64,000 nt of DNA. Source: Aliivibrio sp. EL58. Lineage in GTDB: Bacteria > Pseudomonadota > Gammaproteobacteria > Enterobacterales > Vibrionaceae. The notes beneath the pieces are model-generated. The model saw only the letters and a list, made by a program, of their open reading frames with translations, had not been told where the DNA came from and did no database searches. The position numbers and the translations under genes were made by a program. Positions 47,337-58,386 of this stretch are shown here, piece by piece. The stretch is from positions 233,700 to 297,699 of the forward strand of contig NZ_OMPC01000012.1 of NCBI RefSeq assembly GCF_900312675.1, read 5' to 3'. Position 1 is the first letter of the stretch. Each line of letters begins with the position of its first letter.

Positions 47337-47966
47337 ATGAGTAAGAATAAACTTTCAGCAAGCTCTGGCCGCTGGTTAAAAGAACATTTTGATGATAAAT
47401 ACGTTCTTGAAGCGCAGAAAAGAGGCTATCGCTCTCGTGCTATTTTTAAGATTGAAGAAATTCAAAATAAAGACAAGTTATTAAAGCCAGGAATGACGGT
47501 GGTTGACCTTGGTGCTGCTCCTGGTGGGTGGTCACAATACGCGGTTGAACAAGTCGGTGATTCTGGACAAGTAATTGCTTGTGATATTTTAGCTATGGAC
47601 TCAATCGCAGGTGTGAGCTTTTTGCAGGGGGACTTTAGGGAAGAAGCTGTATTAGACGCATTGCTTGAGCGCATTAAACCGAATATGGTTGATGTGGTAA
47701 TGTCTGATATGGCTCCAAATATGGCGGGTAACCCAGCAGTAGACCAACCAAGAGCTATGTATCTTGTTGAGCTTGCGCTGGATATGTGCCGTCAAGTATT
47801 GGCGCCTAACGGCAGCTTCACAGTGAAAGTATTCCAAGGTGAAAGCTTTGATGCATACTTACAAGAAGTGCGTACTATGTTCAAAGTTGTTAAGATTAGA
47901 AAACCAGATTCATCACGTGCACGTTCTCGTGAAGTGTATATTGTAGCCACTGGTTACAAAGGATAA
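47337..47966 (+). CDS. rlmE: 23S rRNA 2'-O-ribose methyltransferase RlmE (FtsJ/RrmJ)
   Basis: 209 residues, identical in length to E. coli RlmE, which methylates U2552 in the A loop of 23S rRNA. The SAM-binding motif is [15 protein letters not shown], followed by the catalytic aspartate in [11 protein letters not shown] and lysine in [11 protein letters not shown]. ftsH follows 76 bp downstream; in E. coli the two form a heat-shock operon. A small CTACAG/CTGTAG hairpin lies in the gap. Confidence 0.97.
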   Translation: MSKNKLSASSGRWLKEHFDDKYVLEAQKRGYRSRAIFKIEEIQNKDKLLKPGMTVVDLGAAPGGWSQYAVEQVGDSGQVIACDILAMDSIAGVSFLQGDFREEAVLDALLERIKPNMVDVVMSDMAPNMAGNPAVDQPRAMYLVELALDMCRQVLAPNGSFTVKVFQGESFDAYLQEVRTMFKVVKIRKPDSSRARSREVYIVATGYKG

Positions 47967-48042
47967 TTCGTACGTAGTAGCTACAGCTTATAAACTGTAG
48001 TACTCTATCTTTCATCTATTTAGTTAACGCGGGGTTAACACC

Positions 48043-50019
48043 TTGAGTGACATGGCAAAAAATCTAATATTATGGCTAGTTATTGCTGTCGTTTTAATGT
48101 CAGTATTCCAAAGCTTTGGACCGAGTGATAGCTCTGGTCGTTCGATTGACTACACCACCTTTGTAAAAGAAGTGGGTAATAGTCAGGTACAAGAAGCAAC
48201 CTTTAATAATCGTGAAATAAAGGTAATGAAGCGTGACGGTACTCGTTATGTGACATACATGCCTGTATTCCAAGATCCTAAATTGCTTGATGACCTTATT
48301 AACCAAAACGTAATCGTTAAAGGAACACCACCTGAAGAGCAGAGCTTACTTGAGTCTATCTTTATTTCGTGGTTCCCAATGATTCTTCTTATTGGTGTTT
48401 GGATCTTCTTTATGCGTCAAATGCAAGGCGGCGGTGGCAAAGGGGCAATGTCCTTTGGTAAAAGCAAAGCCAAGATGATGACTGAAGAGCAGATCAAAAC
48501 AACGTTTGATGATGTTGCTGGTTGTGATGAAGCAAAAGAAGACGTTAAAGAGTTGGTTGATTACTTACGTGAACCAAGTCGTTTCCAAAAGTTGGGTGGT
48601 AAAATCCCAACAGGTGTTCTTTTAGTCGGACCTCCTGGTACGGGTAAAACACTGATTGCAAAAGCGATTGCTGGTGAAGCTAAAGTACCGTTCTTCTCAA
48701 TTTCAGGTTCTGACTTCGTTGAAATGTTCGTTGGTGTTGGTGCATCTCGTGTGCGTGACATGTTTGAACAAGCGAAGAAATCATCTCCTTGTATTATCTT
48801 TATCGATGAAATCGATGCTGTAGGTCGTCAACGTGGCGCTGGTGTTGGTGGTGGTAATGATGAACGTGAACAAACACTAAACCAAATGTTGGTTGAGATG
48901 GATGGTTTTGAAGGTAACGAAGGTATTATCGTCGTTGCTGCAACTAACCGTCCTGATGTTCTGGATGCGGCGTTATTACGTCCAGGCCGTTTTGACCGTC
49001 AAGTTGTTGTAGGTTTACCGGATATTCGTGGTCGTGAACAAATTCTTCAAGTTCATATGCGTAAAGTGCCATTAGCGGGTGGTGTTGAACCATCGCTTAT
49101 TGCTCGTGGTACACCGGGTTTCTCTGGTGCTGACTTAGCAAACTTAGTGAACGAGGCTGCGTTATTCGCTGCTCGAACTAATAAGCGTGTTGTATCAATG
49201 GTTGAGTTTGAGCTTGCGAAAGACAAAATCATGATGGGTGCAGAGCGTAAATCAATGGTAATGACAGAAGAGACGAAAGCCTCGACTGCGTATCATGAAG
49301 CGGGTCATGCTATTGTTGGTCGTTTAGTTCCTGAACACGATCCAGTGTATAAAGTATCAATCATTCCACGTGGCCGTGCGCTAGGTGTAACGATGTACTT
49401 ACCTGAGCAAGACCGAGTAAGTATGAACCGTCAGCACTTAGAATCTATGATTTCAAGTCTATACGGTGGTCGATTGGCTGAAGAGCTTATCTACGGTGTT
49501 GATAAAGTATCAACTGGTGCATCAAATGACATTGAACGAGCAACTGATATTGCACGTAAAATGGTAACCCAGTGGGGTTTCTCGGATGCGCTAGGACCAT
49601 TATTATACGCAGAAGACCAAGGTGACCCATTCTCAGGTCACGGCGGTTCTCACCAGTCAAAACATGTATCACCAGAAACATTGAAGCTTATTGATGCTGA
49701 AATCCGTACCATCATTGATCGTAACTATGCTCGCGCTAGACAGATCCTTGAAGATAATATGGATATCATGCATGCAATGAAAGATGCACTGATGACATTT
49801 GAAACGATTGATGCAGGTCAGATTGATGACTTGATGGACCGTAAAGCAGAAATTCGTGAACCACAAGGTTGGGGTGATGACAATCAACCTCAAGCGAAAG
49901 AAGAAAAACCTGCGCAAAAAGCGGAAGAAGAATCAAAAGTAGAAGAGAAGGTTGAGGAAGAAAAAACAACGCAACCAACTGAAGATACTAAGAGTGATTC
50001 AGATTCATCAGAAAAATAA
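48043..50019 (+). CDS. ftsH: FtsH, membrane-bound AAA+ zinc protease
   Basis: 658 residues from the TTG at 48043 ([11 protein letters not shown]), with GGGG eight bases upstream; ATG at 48052 is the alternative. Two membrane helices flank a periplasmic domain (about 25-100). The AAA+ domain has Walker A GPPGTGKT and Walker [10 protein letters not shown], the second region of homology ends RPGRFDRQ, and the zinc site is HEAGH. It degrades sigma-32, LpxC and misassembled membrane proteins. The C-terminal tail is an unusually charged Lys/Glu stretch ([15 protein letters not shown]), likely disordered. Confidence 0.98.
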   Translation: MSDMAKNLILWLVIAVVLMSVFQSFGPSDSSGRSIDYTTFVKEVGNSQVQEATFNNREIKVMKRDGTRYVTYMPVFQDPKLLDDLINQNVIVKGTPPEEQSLLESIFISWFPMILLIGVWIFFMRQMQGGGGKGAMSFGKSKAKMMTEEQIKTTFDDVAGCDEAKEDVKELVDYLREPSRFQKLGGKIPTGVLLVGPPGTGKTLIAKAIAGEAKVPFFSISGSDFVEMFVGVGASRVRDMFEQAKKSSPCIIFIDEIDAVGRQRGAGVGGGNDEREQTLNQMLVEMDGFEGNEGIIVVAATNRPDVLDAALLRPGRFDRQVVVGLPDIRGREQILQVHMRKVPLAGGVEPSLIARGTPGFSGADLANLVNEAALFAARTNKRVVSMVEFELAKDKIMMGAERKSMVMTEETKASTAYHEAGHAIVGRLVPEHDPVYKVSIIPRGRALGVTMYLPEQDRVSMNRQHLESMISSLYGGRLAEELIYGVDKVSTGASNDIERATDIARKMVTQWGFSDALGPLLYAEDQGDPFSGHGGSHQSKHVSPETLKLIDAEIRTIIDRNYARARQILEDNMDIMHAMKDALMTFETIDAGQIDDLMDRKAEIREPQGWGDDNQPQAKEEKPAQKAEEESKVEEKVEEEKTTQPTEDTKSDSDSSEK

Positions 50020-50038
50020 GATGAATTAAGTTAAAAAT

Positions 50039-50066
50039 AAACCCCGAGTTATGCTCGGGGTTTTTG
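50039..50066 (+). terminator. Rho-independent terminator between ftsH and folP
   Basis: AAACCCCGAG / CTCGGGGTTT around TTATG, then T's. It ends 19 bp before the folP start, so folP may rely on read-through or its own promoter. Confidence 0.9.
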
Positions 50067-50085
50067 TATTTAAAAAGGACTGATC

Positions 50086-50919
50086 ATGAAATTGATAAGT
50101 AAAGATAAGACGTTAATACTGGATCGCTCTCATGTAATGGGGATCCTTAATGTTACGCCGGATTCTTTTTCTGATGGTGGTAAATTTACTCATTTAGATG
50201 CTGCGTTAAAACAAGCGGAAAAAATGGTAAATGCAGGTGTCAGCTTTATTGATATTGGTGGTGAGTCAACAAGGCCAGGTGCGCCTGAGGTAGATCTTCA
50301 ACAAGAGTTAGATAGAGTTCTTCCAATTATTGAAGCAATACACCAACGATTTGATACGTGGATATCGATCGATACAAGTAAAGCCGTTGTGATGGAGGAA
50401 GGGGTTAAAGCCGGCGCTGATTTAATTAATGATGTACGCGCATTGCAAGAGCCAAACGCATTAGAAGTTGCAGCGAAAGCAAACGTACCTGTTTGTCTAA
50501 TGCATATGCAAGGCCAGCCACGCACAATGCAATCTAATCCTATTTATAACGACCTATTTACTGATGTATCTACCTTTTTAGAAGAGCGAATTGTTGCTTG
50601 CCAATCGGTTGGTATCGCAAAAGATAAGTTAATTCTTGATCCTGGGTTTGGATTTGGTAAAACCTTAGCGCATAATTACCAATTGCTTGCAAATTTAGAA
50701 CGTTTCCATCAATTAGGTCTTCCTATCTTGGCGGGAATGTCGCGTAAATCAATGATTTTTAAACTACTGGGTATCGAGCCTACGCAGGCAGTATCTGGAA
50801 GCTTGGCATGTGCAAGCATTGCTGCAATGAAAGGTGCTCAGATTATTCGTGTGCATGATTTTGAGCAGACAATGGATATCGTTAAAGTGTGCCAAGCAAC
50901 ATTAGAACAAGTATCTTAA
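50086..50919 (+). CDS. folP: Dihydropteroate synthase
   Basis: 277 residues. Joins p-aminobenzoate to dihydropterin pyrophosphate in folate synthesis; target of sulfonamides. The TIM-barrel motifs MGILNVTPDSFSDGG (near residue 18) and IDIGGESTRPGA, plus the later LDPGFGFGKT and GMSRKSM, are all present. glmM follows 58 bp later, the usual ftsH-folP-glmM-secG order. No resistance-type insertion is evident next to the pABA loop. Confidence 0.97.
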   Translation: MKLISKDKTLILDRSHVMGILNVTPDSFSDGGKFTHLDAALKQAEKMVNAGVSFIDIGGESTRPGAPEVDLQQELDRVLPIIEAIHQRFDTWISIDTSKAVVMEEGVKAGADLINDVRALQEPNALEVAAKANVPVCLMHMQGQPRTMQSNPIYNDLFTDVSTFLEERIVACQSVGIAKDKLILDPGFGFGKTLAHNYQLLANLERFHQLGLPILAGMSRKSMIFKLLGIEPTQAVSGSLACASIAAMKGAQIIRVHDFEQTMDIVKVCQATLEQVS

Positions 50920-50977
50920 CTAATATCTCTGGTATTATATTTAAATAAATTATTAGAATTAAAACATGGAGTACAGC

Positions 50978-52315
50978 ATGGCTGAGCGTAAATATTTTGG
51001 AACCGATGGTGTTCGTGGACTTGTAGGTCAAGCACCTATCACCCCTGATTTTATTATGAAACTGGGTTGGGCGGCTGGACAAGTTTTAGCTAAGCAAGGC
51101 ACAAAAAAAGTCATTATTGGTAAAGATACGCGTATTTCAGGCTATATGTTGGAATCAGCCTTAGAGGCTGGTTTAGCTGCAGCTGGGTTACAAGCGAAAT
51201 TTACGGGTCCAATGCCAACGCCAGCTGTGGCTTACCTTACTCAGACGTTTCGTGCTGAAGCCGGTATCGTTATTTCTGCATCTCATAACCCATATTACGA
51301 CAACGGTATTAAATTTTTCTCATCAGAAGGAACTAAACTTCCTGATGATATCGAAATGGCGATTGAAGCTGAACTAGATAAACCAATGACGTGTGTAGAA
51401 TCTGCGTTATTAGGTAAAGCATCTCGCTTAAATGATGCTGCTGGGCGTTATATTGAATTTTGTAAAAGTACCTTCCCTAAAGAGCTTAGCTTAGCGGGGG
51501 TTAAAATGGTTGTCGATTGTGCTCATGGCGCAACGTATCATATTGCTCCTAATGTATTTAAAGAGTTAGGCGCTGAGATCATTACTATTGGTTGTGAGCC
51601 AAACGGTACCAACATTAACCATGAAGTAGGCGCTACAGATGTACGTGCTCTACAAGCTAAAGTGTTGGAAGAAAAAGCCGATTTCGGTGTTGCTTTTGAT
51701 GGCGATGGCGACCGTATTATCATGGTTGATGAGTTTGGTGCAAAAGTTGATGGCGACCAAATTGCTTATATTATCGCTCGTGACGCATTACGCCGTGGTG
51801 AGCTAAAAGGCGGTGTTGTTGGCACACTGATGACAAATATGGGGATGGAAGTGGCATTGCGTCATTTAGGTATCCCATTTGTTCGCTCTGATGTCGGTGA
51901 CCGTTATGTGATGGAAAAACTATTAGAGAACAACTGGTTAATAGGGGCGGAAAATTCAGGCCATGTTATTCTATTGGATAAAGTAACCACGGGGGATGCC
52001 ATTGTTGCGGCACTTCAAGTGATCGCTTCTATTGTCGGTAGTAAAATGTCATTACAAGAATTATGTAATGGTATGACTATGTTCCCTCAAGTGTTGGAGA
52101 ACGTTCGCTTTACTGGCGATAATAATCCTCTTGATTCAGATGCAGTTAAAGCAGCTCAAGCTGATGTAGAATCAAAATTGGGTGATAATGGTCGAGTTTT
52201 ATTACGTAAATCAGGAACTGAACCATTAATTCGCGTTATGGTAGAGGGCGAAAATGCTGAGCTTGTTCAGCAATATGCGCTTCAAATCGCGAATGCAGTA
52301 AAAGAAAGCTGTTAA
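50978..52315 (+). CDS. glmM: Phosphoglucosamine mutase
   Basis: 445 residues from the ATG at 50978, with GGAG 7 bases upstream; an ATG at 50966 would overlap that site. It converts glucosamine-6-P to glucosamine-1-P for UDP-GlcNAc. The active-site phosphoserine is S102 in ISASHNP, identical in number to E. coli; metal ligands lie in FDGDGDRI, and the sugar-binding ENSGH and phosphate-binding [11 protein letters not shown] motifs are intact. Confidence 0.97.
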   Translation: MAERKYFGTDGVRGLVGQAPITPDFIMKLGWAAGQVLAKQGTKKVIIGKDTRISGYMLESALEAGLAAAGLQAKFTGPMPTPAVAYLTQTFRAEAGIVISASHNPYYDNGIKFFSSEGTKLPDDIEMAIEAELDKPMTCVESALLGKASRLNDAAGRYIEFCKSTFPKELSLAGVKMVVDCAHGATYHIAPNVFKELGAEIITIGCEPNGTNINHEVGATDVRALQAKVLEEKADFGVAFDGDGDRIIMVDEFGAKVDGDQIAYIIARDALRRGELKGGVVGTLMTNMGMEVALRHLGIPFVRSDVGDRYVMEKLLENNWLIGAENSGHVILLDKVTTGDAIVAALQVIASIVGSKMSLQELCNGMTMFPQVLENVRFTGDNNPLDSDAVKAAQADVESKLGDNGRVLLRKSGTEPLIRVMVEGENAELVQQYALQIANAVKESC

Positions 52316-52466
52316 TTTAAGCAATTAAATGAAATTGAACGTTTTTTGTTAATTTTAACTTGTCATAGTAGCCTAGTTTAGTTAATATCCTCCGGCCTCT
52401 TAATTGAGAGGGCGCTGGTGTTGCCAATGGGCTACCGGTACATTAATTAGATACATAGGTGACGGA

Positions 52467-52799
52467 ATGCATACGATTCTACTTGTGATTTATCTGATTG
52501 CCGCAGTCGGTGTAATTGGCCTAGTATTGGTACAACACGGTAAAGGCGCAGATATGGGAGCTTCATTTGGGGCTGGAGCATCAAATACAGTATTTGGCTC
52601 TGGTGGCTCTGGAAACTTTTTAACCCGAATGACCGCACTTTGTGCAACAGTATTCTTTATTATCAGTTTAGCATTAGGCAATATGTCTACGCATAAATCT
52701 GAAGGTTTTGATCTTAAATTAGATCAACAAGCTACAGAACAAGTAACTGATAATGTGAGTGACGTTCCTGCTACTGAAAACAGCGACGTACCTCTTTAA
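52467..52799 (+). CDS. secG: SecG, protein-export membrane subunit
   Basis: 110 residues from the ATG at 52467 (MHTILLVIYLIAAV). Two membrane helices surround the loop VQHGKGADMGASFGAGASNT, which is the SecG signature. Part of the SecYEG translocon. The C-terminal tail is acidic and variable. The frame continues upstream to 52404, but that part is not SecG-like. tRNA-Leu follows 9 bp after the stop, as with secG-leuU in E. coli. Confidence 0.96.
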   Translation: MHTILLVIYLIAAVGVIGLVLVQHGKGADMGASFGAGASNTVFGSGGSGNFLTRMTALCATVFFIISLALGNMSTHKSEGFDLKLDQQATEQVTDNVSDVPATENSDVPL

Positions 52800-52808
52800 A
52801 CGACTTTA

Positions 52809-52893
52809 GCCGAGATGGTGAAATTGGTAGACACGCTAGCATGAGGTGCTAGTGCTCTAGGGCATGAGGGTTCAAGTCCCTCTCTCGGCACCA
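52809..52893 (+). tRNA. leuU: tRNA-Leu (anticodon GAG)
   Basis: An 85-base class II tRNA with encoded CCA. Acceptor GCCGAGA pairs with TCTCGGC; anticodon stem CTAGC/GCTAG encloses the loop ATGAGGT, giving GAG; a short variable arm is present, then the T arm GAGGG-TTCAAGT-CCCTC. Same position as E. coli leuU. Confidence 0.97.
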
Positions 52894-52962
52894 TATTCAG
52901 ACAAGAATTTGATTCTTGTAATAAAAGGATAAAGAAACTATACTTTCTTTGTTCTTTTCGGA

Positions 52963-53039
<77 letters not shown>

Positions 53040-53108
53040 ATTATCTAATAAAAGTAATTGCTCTTATTAGATAAGCTACGCAAGTGGCATTCAGGGTCCA
53101 GCAGTACT

Positions 53109-53135
53109 AAACCCCGCAATTATCGGGGTTTTTTG
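53109..53135 (+). terminator. First intrinsic terminator after metY
   Basis: AAACCCCG / CGGGGTTT around CAATTAT, then T's. It would end the tRNA transcript. Confidence 0.85.
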
Positions 53136-53165
53136 CTATCTGAAACAGACTGTTTTTTAAAAAAT

Positions 53166-53188
53166 TGGGCCTTTAGTGCCCTTTTTTT
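53166..53188 (+). terminator. Second terminator/attenuator in the rimP leader
   Basis: A short GGGC / GCCC stem around CTTTAGT, then seven T, ends 17 bp before the rimP ATG and just before its ribosome-binding site. Being so close to the start it may act as an attenuator. Confidence 0.65.
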
Positions 53189-53205
53189 GTTTTCAGGGGA
53201 TATCA

Positions 53206-53661
53206 ATGACAGGATTAGAAAGACAACTAACAGAAATGCTTGAGGCTCCTGTTGGTGCTTTAGGTTATGAATTGGTCGGTTTAGAATTTATTCGTGCGGG
53301 TGAACACTCAACGTTACGTGTATTTATCGACCATGAAAATGGCATCTTTGTGGAGGACTGTGCAGAAGCCAGTCGTCAAATCAGTGCAGTAATGGATGTA
53401 GAAGATCCAATTACAGTAGCATATAACCTAGAGGTTTCGTCTCCAGGTCTTGAACGTCCACTGTTTAAAGCCGCACATTATCAACAATTTGTTGGTCACG
53501 AAGTCAGCCTTGTATTAAAAATGCCGATGAATAACCGTCGTAAATGGAAAGGGGATATCCTAGACATTAACGGTGAAATTGTTACGGTTACAGTTGATGG
53601 TAACAATGAAGAATTTGCGTTAAGCAACATTTCAAAGGCGAACTTAGTTCCTAAATTTTAA
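53206..53661 (+). CDS. rimP: Ribosome maturation factor RimP
   Basis: 151 residues from the ATG at 53206, with AGGGG about eight bases upstream. RimP assists late maturation of the 30S subunit. The N-terminal domain contains [11 protein letters not shown] and the centre [16 protein letters not shown], both typical; the C-terminal Sm-like domain ends [12 protein letters not shown]. First protein gene of rimP-nusA-infB; nusA starts 18 bp later. Confidence 0.97.
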   Translation: MTGLERQLTEMLEAPVGALGYELVGLEFIRAGEHSTLRVFIDHENGIFVEDCAEASRQISAVMDVEDPITVAYNLEVSSPGLERPLFKAAHYQQFVGHEVSLVLKMPMNNRRKWKGDILDINGEIVTVTVDGNNEEFALSNISKANLVPKF

Positions 53662-53679
53662 GGCTGAATAGAGGCTAAA

Positions 53680-55167
53680 ATGAACAAAGAAATCTTAGCT
53701 GTTGTAGAAGCAGTATCAAATGAAAAAGCTGTTCCTCGTGAGCGAATTTTTGAAGCATTAGAAATCGCGCTAGCAACAGCAACAAAGAAAAAATCTGAAT
53801 TAGAAATTGAAGTACGTGTAGCGATTGATCGCAAAACAGGTGCTGTTGAAACTTTCCGTCGTTGGGAAGCGGTTGCTCAAGTTGAGAACCCAACATTAGA
53901 AATTTCTATTGAAGCGGCACAATTTGAAGATGAAACGATCGAAATCGGTGGTTTTGTTGAAGATGATATCGAATCAGTAACGTTTGACCGTATTACTACA
54001 CAAACAGCGAAGCAAGTTATCGTACAGAAAGTACGTGAAGCTGAACGTGCAATGATTGTTGAACAATTCATTGATAACGAAGGTGAGCTAATCACTGGTA
54101 TCGTTAAAAAAGTAAACCGTGATGCTATTATTGTTGATCTTGGTAACAACGCTGAAGCGGTAATTTTACGTGAAGACCAACTTCCTCGTGAAAACTTCCG
54201 TCCAGGTGACCGTGTTCGTGGTCTTCTATACGCAGTGAAACCAGAAGCTAAAGGCTTCCAGTTATTCATGACTCGTTCAAAAGGCATCATGCTGACTGAA
54301 TTGTTCCGCGTAGAAGTGCCAGAAATTGGTGAAGAGCTGATTGAACTTAAAGCGGCTGCTCGTGATCCAGGTTCTCGTGCTAAAATCGCAGTGAAAACTA
54401 ACGATAAGCGTATTGACCCAGTTGGTGCGTGTGTTGGTATGCGTGGCGCACGTGTTCAAGCTGTATCAAACGATCTTGGCGGTGAGCGTATCGATATCGT
54501 GCTTTGGGATGATAACCCAGCGCAGTTCGTTATCAATGCAATGGCACCTGCTGAAGTAGCTTCTATTATTGTTGATGAAGACAACAATACTATGGATATT
54601 GCTGTTGAAGCTGATAACCTAGCACAAGCTATTGGCCGTAGTGGTCAAAACGTACGTCTAGCATCTCAACTAACTGGTTGGGAACTAAATGTAATGACAG
54701 TTGCTGATCTTAACAAGAAGCACCAAGAAGAAGCTCAAGGCTCTATTGATGCATTTGTTAAGCATTTAGACATTGATGAAGACTTCGCTCAACTACTTGT
54801 TGAAGAAGGTTTCACAACACTTGAAGAGATCGCTTACGTTCCTGTAAATGAATTACTTGAAGTTGAAGCGTTAAACGAAGAAACAGTAGATCTTCTTCGT
54901 ACTCGCGCTAAAGAAGCATTAACAACACTTGCACTAGCGCAAGAAGAATCTTTAGATGGTATTGAACCAGCTGAAGACTTGCTTGCTCTTGAAGGTTTAG
55001 AACGTGAGCTAGCGTTCAAACTTGCAGCTAAAGGTGTAATTACACTGGAAGACCTTGCAGACCAAGGTGTTGATGAGCTGTCTGATATTGAAGACTTAAC
55101 AGAAGAACGCGCTGGTGAATTAATCATGGCAGCACGTAACATTTGTTGGTTCAGCGACGAAGCATAA
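53680..55167 (+). CDS. nusA: Transcription termination/antitermination factor NusA
   Basis: 495 residues, the same length as E. coli NusA. In order: RNA-polymerase-binding N-terminal domain (1-125), S1 domain (about 135-200, [19 protein letters not shown]), two KH domains ([14 protein letters not shown] and [14 protein letters not shown]), then two acidic repeats (about 365-495) that contact the alpha subunit. It controls pausing and termination and, in E. coli, its own operon through the leader terminators, which are visible here before rimP. Confidence 0.98.
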   Translation: MNKEILAVVEAVSNEKAVPRERIFEALEIALATATKKKSELEIEVRVAIDRKTGAVETFRRWEAVAQVENPTLEISIEAAQFEDETIEIGGFVEDDIESVTFDRITTQTAKQVIVQKVREAERAMIVEQFIDNEGELITGIVKKVNRDAIIVDLGNNAEAVILREDQLPRENFRPGDRVRGLLYAVKPEAKGFQLFMTRSKGIMLTELFRVEVPEIGEELIELKAAARDPGSRAKIAVKTNDKRIDPVGACVGMRGARVQAVSNDLGGERIDIVLWDDNPAQFVINAMAPAEVASIIVDEDNNTMDIAVEADNLAQAIGRSGQNVRLASQLTGWELNVMTVADLNKKHQEEAQGSIDAFVKHLDIDEDFAQLLVEEGFTTLEEIAYVPVNELLEVEALNEETVDLLRTRAKEALTTLALAQEESLDGIEPAEDLLALEGLERELAFKLAAKGVITLEDLADQGVDELSDIEDLTEERAGELIMAARNICWFSDEA

Positions 55168-55190
55168 TTATTTCAGCAAGGAGAAGCGGT

Positions 55191-57866
55191 ATGACAAAGC
55201 TTACGGTAAAAGCACTTAGTGAAGAAATTGGAACTCCGGTTGACCGCTTACTTCAGCAATTTTCAGATGCTGGTATTAATAAAAAAGATGGAGACTCTGT
55301 TTCTGAAGGTGAAAAGCAATCATTGCTTGTTCATCTAAAGAAAGAGCATGGTAGTGCTGATGAAAGCGCTTCACCAACCCGTCTAACTCTTCAGCGTAAG
55401 ACTCGCAGCACATTAAGTGTTGCTGGTTCAGGCGGAAAAAGTAAAGATGTGCAAATTGAAGTACGTAAAAAACGTACTTATGTAAAAGCAAGCACACTTG
55501 AAGAAGAGAAAAAGACTGAGCAACTGAAAGCGGAAGCTGAAGAACAAGCAAAACGTGATGCAGAGGATGCTGCAATTCGCGAACTTGAACAGAAAGCACA
55601 ACGTGAAGCGGAAGAAAATGCTAAACGTGATGCTGAAGCAGAGGTTAAAGCAAAGCGTGACGCTGAACAAAAAGCGAAGCGTGCTGAGACTGAAAAGGCT
55701 AAAAAAGAAATGACTACTAAAAACGATCAAGCAAAAAAAGAAGCTGATGAACTAAAACTTCGTCAAGAACAAGAAGCGACTCGTAAAGCAGAAGCAGAAG
55801 CTGCAAAACTAGTTGAAGATGCTCGTAAACTAGCTGAAGAAAATGAAGCTCGTTGGAAAGAAGAAGAGCAGAAAAAATCAGCAGCTGAAAAAACTGCAGA
55901 TTATCACGTAACAACTTCATCTCACGCTCGTGAAGCAGAAGATGCTGCAGACCGTAAAGATGAGCAACAGCCTCGTCGTCGTAAGAAAAAAGCAAAACCT
56001 GCTGAAGCATCTCGCGGTGGTCGTAACCAACGCGGCGGTCGCAACAAGAAGCCTCTAGTAAACAAACCTACTTCTATGCAACACGGCTTTGATAAATCAG
56101 CAACTGTTGCTAAGCAAGATGTTGCAATTGGCGAGACGATTGTTGTTTCTGAACTGGCAAGCAAAATGTCAGTAAAAGCGACTGAAGTAATTAAAGTTAT
56201 GATGAAGATGGGCGCTATGGCGACTATCAACCAAGTTATTGACCAAGAAACAGCAGCTCTAGTTGCTGAAGAAATGGGCCATAAAGTGGTTCTTCGTAAA
56301 GAAAACGAATTAGAAGAAGCTGTACTATCTGATCGTGATAACAATGCAGCGGTTGAAGGCCGTGCTCCTGTTGTTACTATCATGGGTCACGTTGACCACG
56401 GTAAAACTTCAACACTAGATTACATCCGTCGTGCACACGTTGCTGACGCGGAAGCTGGTGGTATTACACAACATATCGGTGCATACCACGTTGAAACTGA
56501 CAACGGTATGATCACTTTCCTTGATACTCCTGGACACGCAGCGTTTACTGCTATGCGTGCTCGTGGTGCTCAAGCGACAGATATCGTTGTACTTGTTGTT
56601 GCTGCAGATGATGGTGTTATGCCACAAACAATCGAAGCTATCCAACACGCAAAAGCGGCTGGTGTACCTCTGATTGTAGCGGTAAACAAAATCGATAAAG
56701 AAGGCGCTAACCCAGATAACGTTAAAAATGAGCTTGCTCAATACGACGTTATTCCTGAGGAGTGGGGCGGCGAGAACATCTTTGTTCATATCTCTGCTAA
56801 GCAAGGTACAAACATCGAAGGTCTTCTTGAAGCAATCCTTCTTCAATCTGAAGTACTTGAATTAACTGCGGTTAAAGAAGGTATGGCATCAGGTGTTGTT
56901 GTTGAATCTCGTCTAGATAAAGGCCGTGGCCCAGTTGCTACTGTTCTTGTTCAGTCAGGTACACTAAACAAAGGCGATATCGTTCTTTGTGGTCAAGAGT
57001 ACGGCCGTGTTCGTGCAATGCGCGATGAAAACGGTAAAGACATCGAATCAGCAGGTCCATCTATTCCTGTAGAAATTCTTGGTCTTTCTGGTGTTCCTGC
57101 ATCAGGTGACGAAGCAACAGTTGTTCGTGATGAGCGTAAAGCGCGTGAAGTTGCTAACTACCGTCAAGGTAAATTCCGTGATGTTAAACTAGCTCGTCAA
57201 CAAAAAGCGAAACTAGAAAACATGTTTGCAAACATGGAAGCTGGTGAAGTTGCTGAATGTAACGTTGTACTTAAAGCTGACGTTCAAGGTTCTGTTGAAG
57301 CAATCGCTGATTCACTACTGAAACTGTCTACTGATGAAGTAAAAGTTAACATCATTGGTTCTGGTGTTGGTGGTATTACTGAAACTGATGCAACACTTGC
57401 AGCAGCATCTAATGCAATCCTTCTAGGCTTCAACGTTCGTGCTGATGCGACAGCTCGCCGTACAATTGAAAACGAAAACTTAGACCTTCGTTACTACTCA
57501 ATCATCTACCAGTTGATTGACGAAGTTAAACAAGCGATGGGCGGTATGCTTGCTCCTGAGTTCCGTCAAGAAATCATTGGTCTTGCACAAGTACGTGAAG
57601 TATTTAAGTCTCCTAAACTTGGCGCTATCGCTGGTTGTATGGTTACTGAAGGTACTATTAAGCGTAATAACCCAATTCGTGTTTTACGTGACAATATCGT
57701 AATTTACGAAGGCGAACTAGAATCACTACGTCGTTTCAAAGACGATGTTGCTGAAGTTAAAAATGGTTACGAGTGTGGTATCGGCGTTAAGAACTACAAC
57801 GATGTTCGCGCTGGCGACCAAATCGAAGTATTCGAAATCATCGAGATTCAACGTACTCTTGATTAA
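55191..57866 (+). CDS. infB: Translation initiation factor IF-2
   Basis: 891 residues from the ATG at 55191 (AAGGAG about eight bases upstream); the frame runs back into nusA, but that part is not IF-2. A long Lys/Glu/Ala-rich coiled N-terminal region (about 95-270) is followed by the G domain with [14 protein letters not shown] and NKID, then domains II-IV ending in the fMet-tRNA-binding C-terminus. E. coli makes shorter forms from internal starts; whether this occurs here cannot be said. Confidence 0.98.
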   Translation: MTKLTVKALSEEIGTPVDRLLQQFSDAGINKKDGDSVSEGEKQSLLVHLKKEHGSADESASPTRLTLQRKTRSTLSVAGSGGKSKDVQIEVRKKRTYVKASTLEEEKKTEQLKAEAEEQAKRDAEDAAIRELEQKAQREAEENAKRDAEAEVKAKRDAEQKAKRAETEKAKKEMTTKNDQAKKEADELKLRQEQEATRKAEAEAAKLVEDARKLAEENEARWKEEEQKKSAAEKTADYHVTTSSHAREAEDAADRKDEQQPRRRKKKAKPAEASRGGRNQRGGRNKKPLVNKPTSMQHGFDKSATVAKQDVAIGETIVVSELASKMSVKATEVIKVMMKMGAMATINQVIDQETAALVAEEMGHKVVLRKENELEEAVLSDRDNNAAVEGRAPVVTIMGHVDHGKTSTLDYIRRAHVADAEAGGITQHIGAYHVETDNGMITFLDTPGHAAFTAMRARGAQATDIVVLVVAADDGVMPQTIEAIQHAKAAGVPLIVAVNKIDKEGANPDNVKNELAQYDVIPEEWGGENIFVHISAKQGTNIEGLLEAILLQSEVLELTAVKEGMASGVVVESRLDKGRGPVATVLVQSGTLNKGDIVLCGQEYGRVRAMRDENGKDIESAGPSIPVEILGLSGVPASGDEATVVRDERKAREVANYRQGKFRDVKLARQQKAKLENMFANMEAGEVAECNVVLKADVQGSVEAIADSLLKLSTDEVKVNIIGSGVGGITETDATLAAASNAILLGFNVRADATARRTIENENLDLRYYSIIYQLIDEVKQAMGGMLAPEFRQEIIGLAQVREVFKSPKLGAIAGCMVTEGTIKRNNPIRVLRDNIVIYEGELESLRRFKDDVAEVKNGYECGIGVKNYNDVRAGDQIEVFEIIEIQRTLD

Positions 57867-57927
57867 TTGACTATAATTACTTCTATTATTCAATGAAATA
57901 ATGGAGTAATCGGTTGTTAAATACACC

Positions 57928-57958
57928 ATGGGGGGCTGGTAATTACCACGCCCCCCAT
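57928..57958 (+). promoter_or_regulatory. Very strong hairpin between infB and rbfA
   Basis: ATGGGGGGC pairs with GCCCCCCAT, and the loop TGGTAATTACCA is itself a perfect palindrome, so 15 pairs form with one bulged C. There is no T-tract after it, so it is not a normal terminator. It ends 20 bp before the rbfA start. Confidence 0.85.
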
Positions 57959-57978
57959 CTTTCTAAGTGAGAAATGAT

Positions 57979-58386
57979 ATGTCAAAAGAATTTAGCCGCG
58001 CACAACGTGTGTCGCAACAGTTACAAAAAGAATTAGCGGTAATCTTGCAACGTGAAGTTCGTGATTCACGTATCGGTATGGTTACTATTTCAGATGTTGA
58101 AGTATCTCGTGACCTTGCTTACGCAAAAGTGTTCGTTACTTTCTTCTGTGTTGGTGATCAAACACCAGAAACATGCCTAGCTGCATTGAAAGAGCATGAA
58201 GTTCCAGTTCGAATGATGCTTGGTAAACGTATCCGTCACCGTCTAACTCCTGAAGTTCGTTTTACTTACGACAATACTCTTGTTGAAGGTATGCGTATGT
58301 CTAACTTGGTAACAGACGTGATGAATACCGATAAGCGTAAAATGGCTGAATCAGGCCGTACTGAATCAGACGAAGGGGAAGAGTAA
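57979..58386 (+). CDS. rbfA: Ribosome-binding factor A
   Basis: 135 residues from the ATG at 57979. The KH-type fold protein binds the 30S subunit near helix 1 of 16S rRNA and is needed for its maturation, especially in the cold. [20 protein letters not shown] and [18 protein letters not shown] are the family signatures. A strong hairpin lies just upstream. Its stop codon shares a base with the truB start. Confidence 0.97.
   Translation: MSKEFSRAQRVSQQLQKELAVILQREVRDSRIGMVTISDVEVSRDLAYAKVFVTFFCVGDQTPETCLAALKEHEVPVRMMLGKRIRHRLTPEVRFTYDNTLVEGMRMSNLVTDVMNTDKRKMAESGRTESDEGEE

Noticed and set aside
55276-56010. Long minus-strand ORFs opposite infB
   Set aside because: They arise from the Lys/Glu/Ala-rich repeats of IF-2 read backwards, giving Leu/Phe-rich nonsense.
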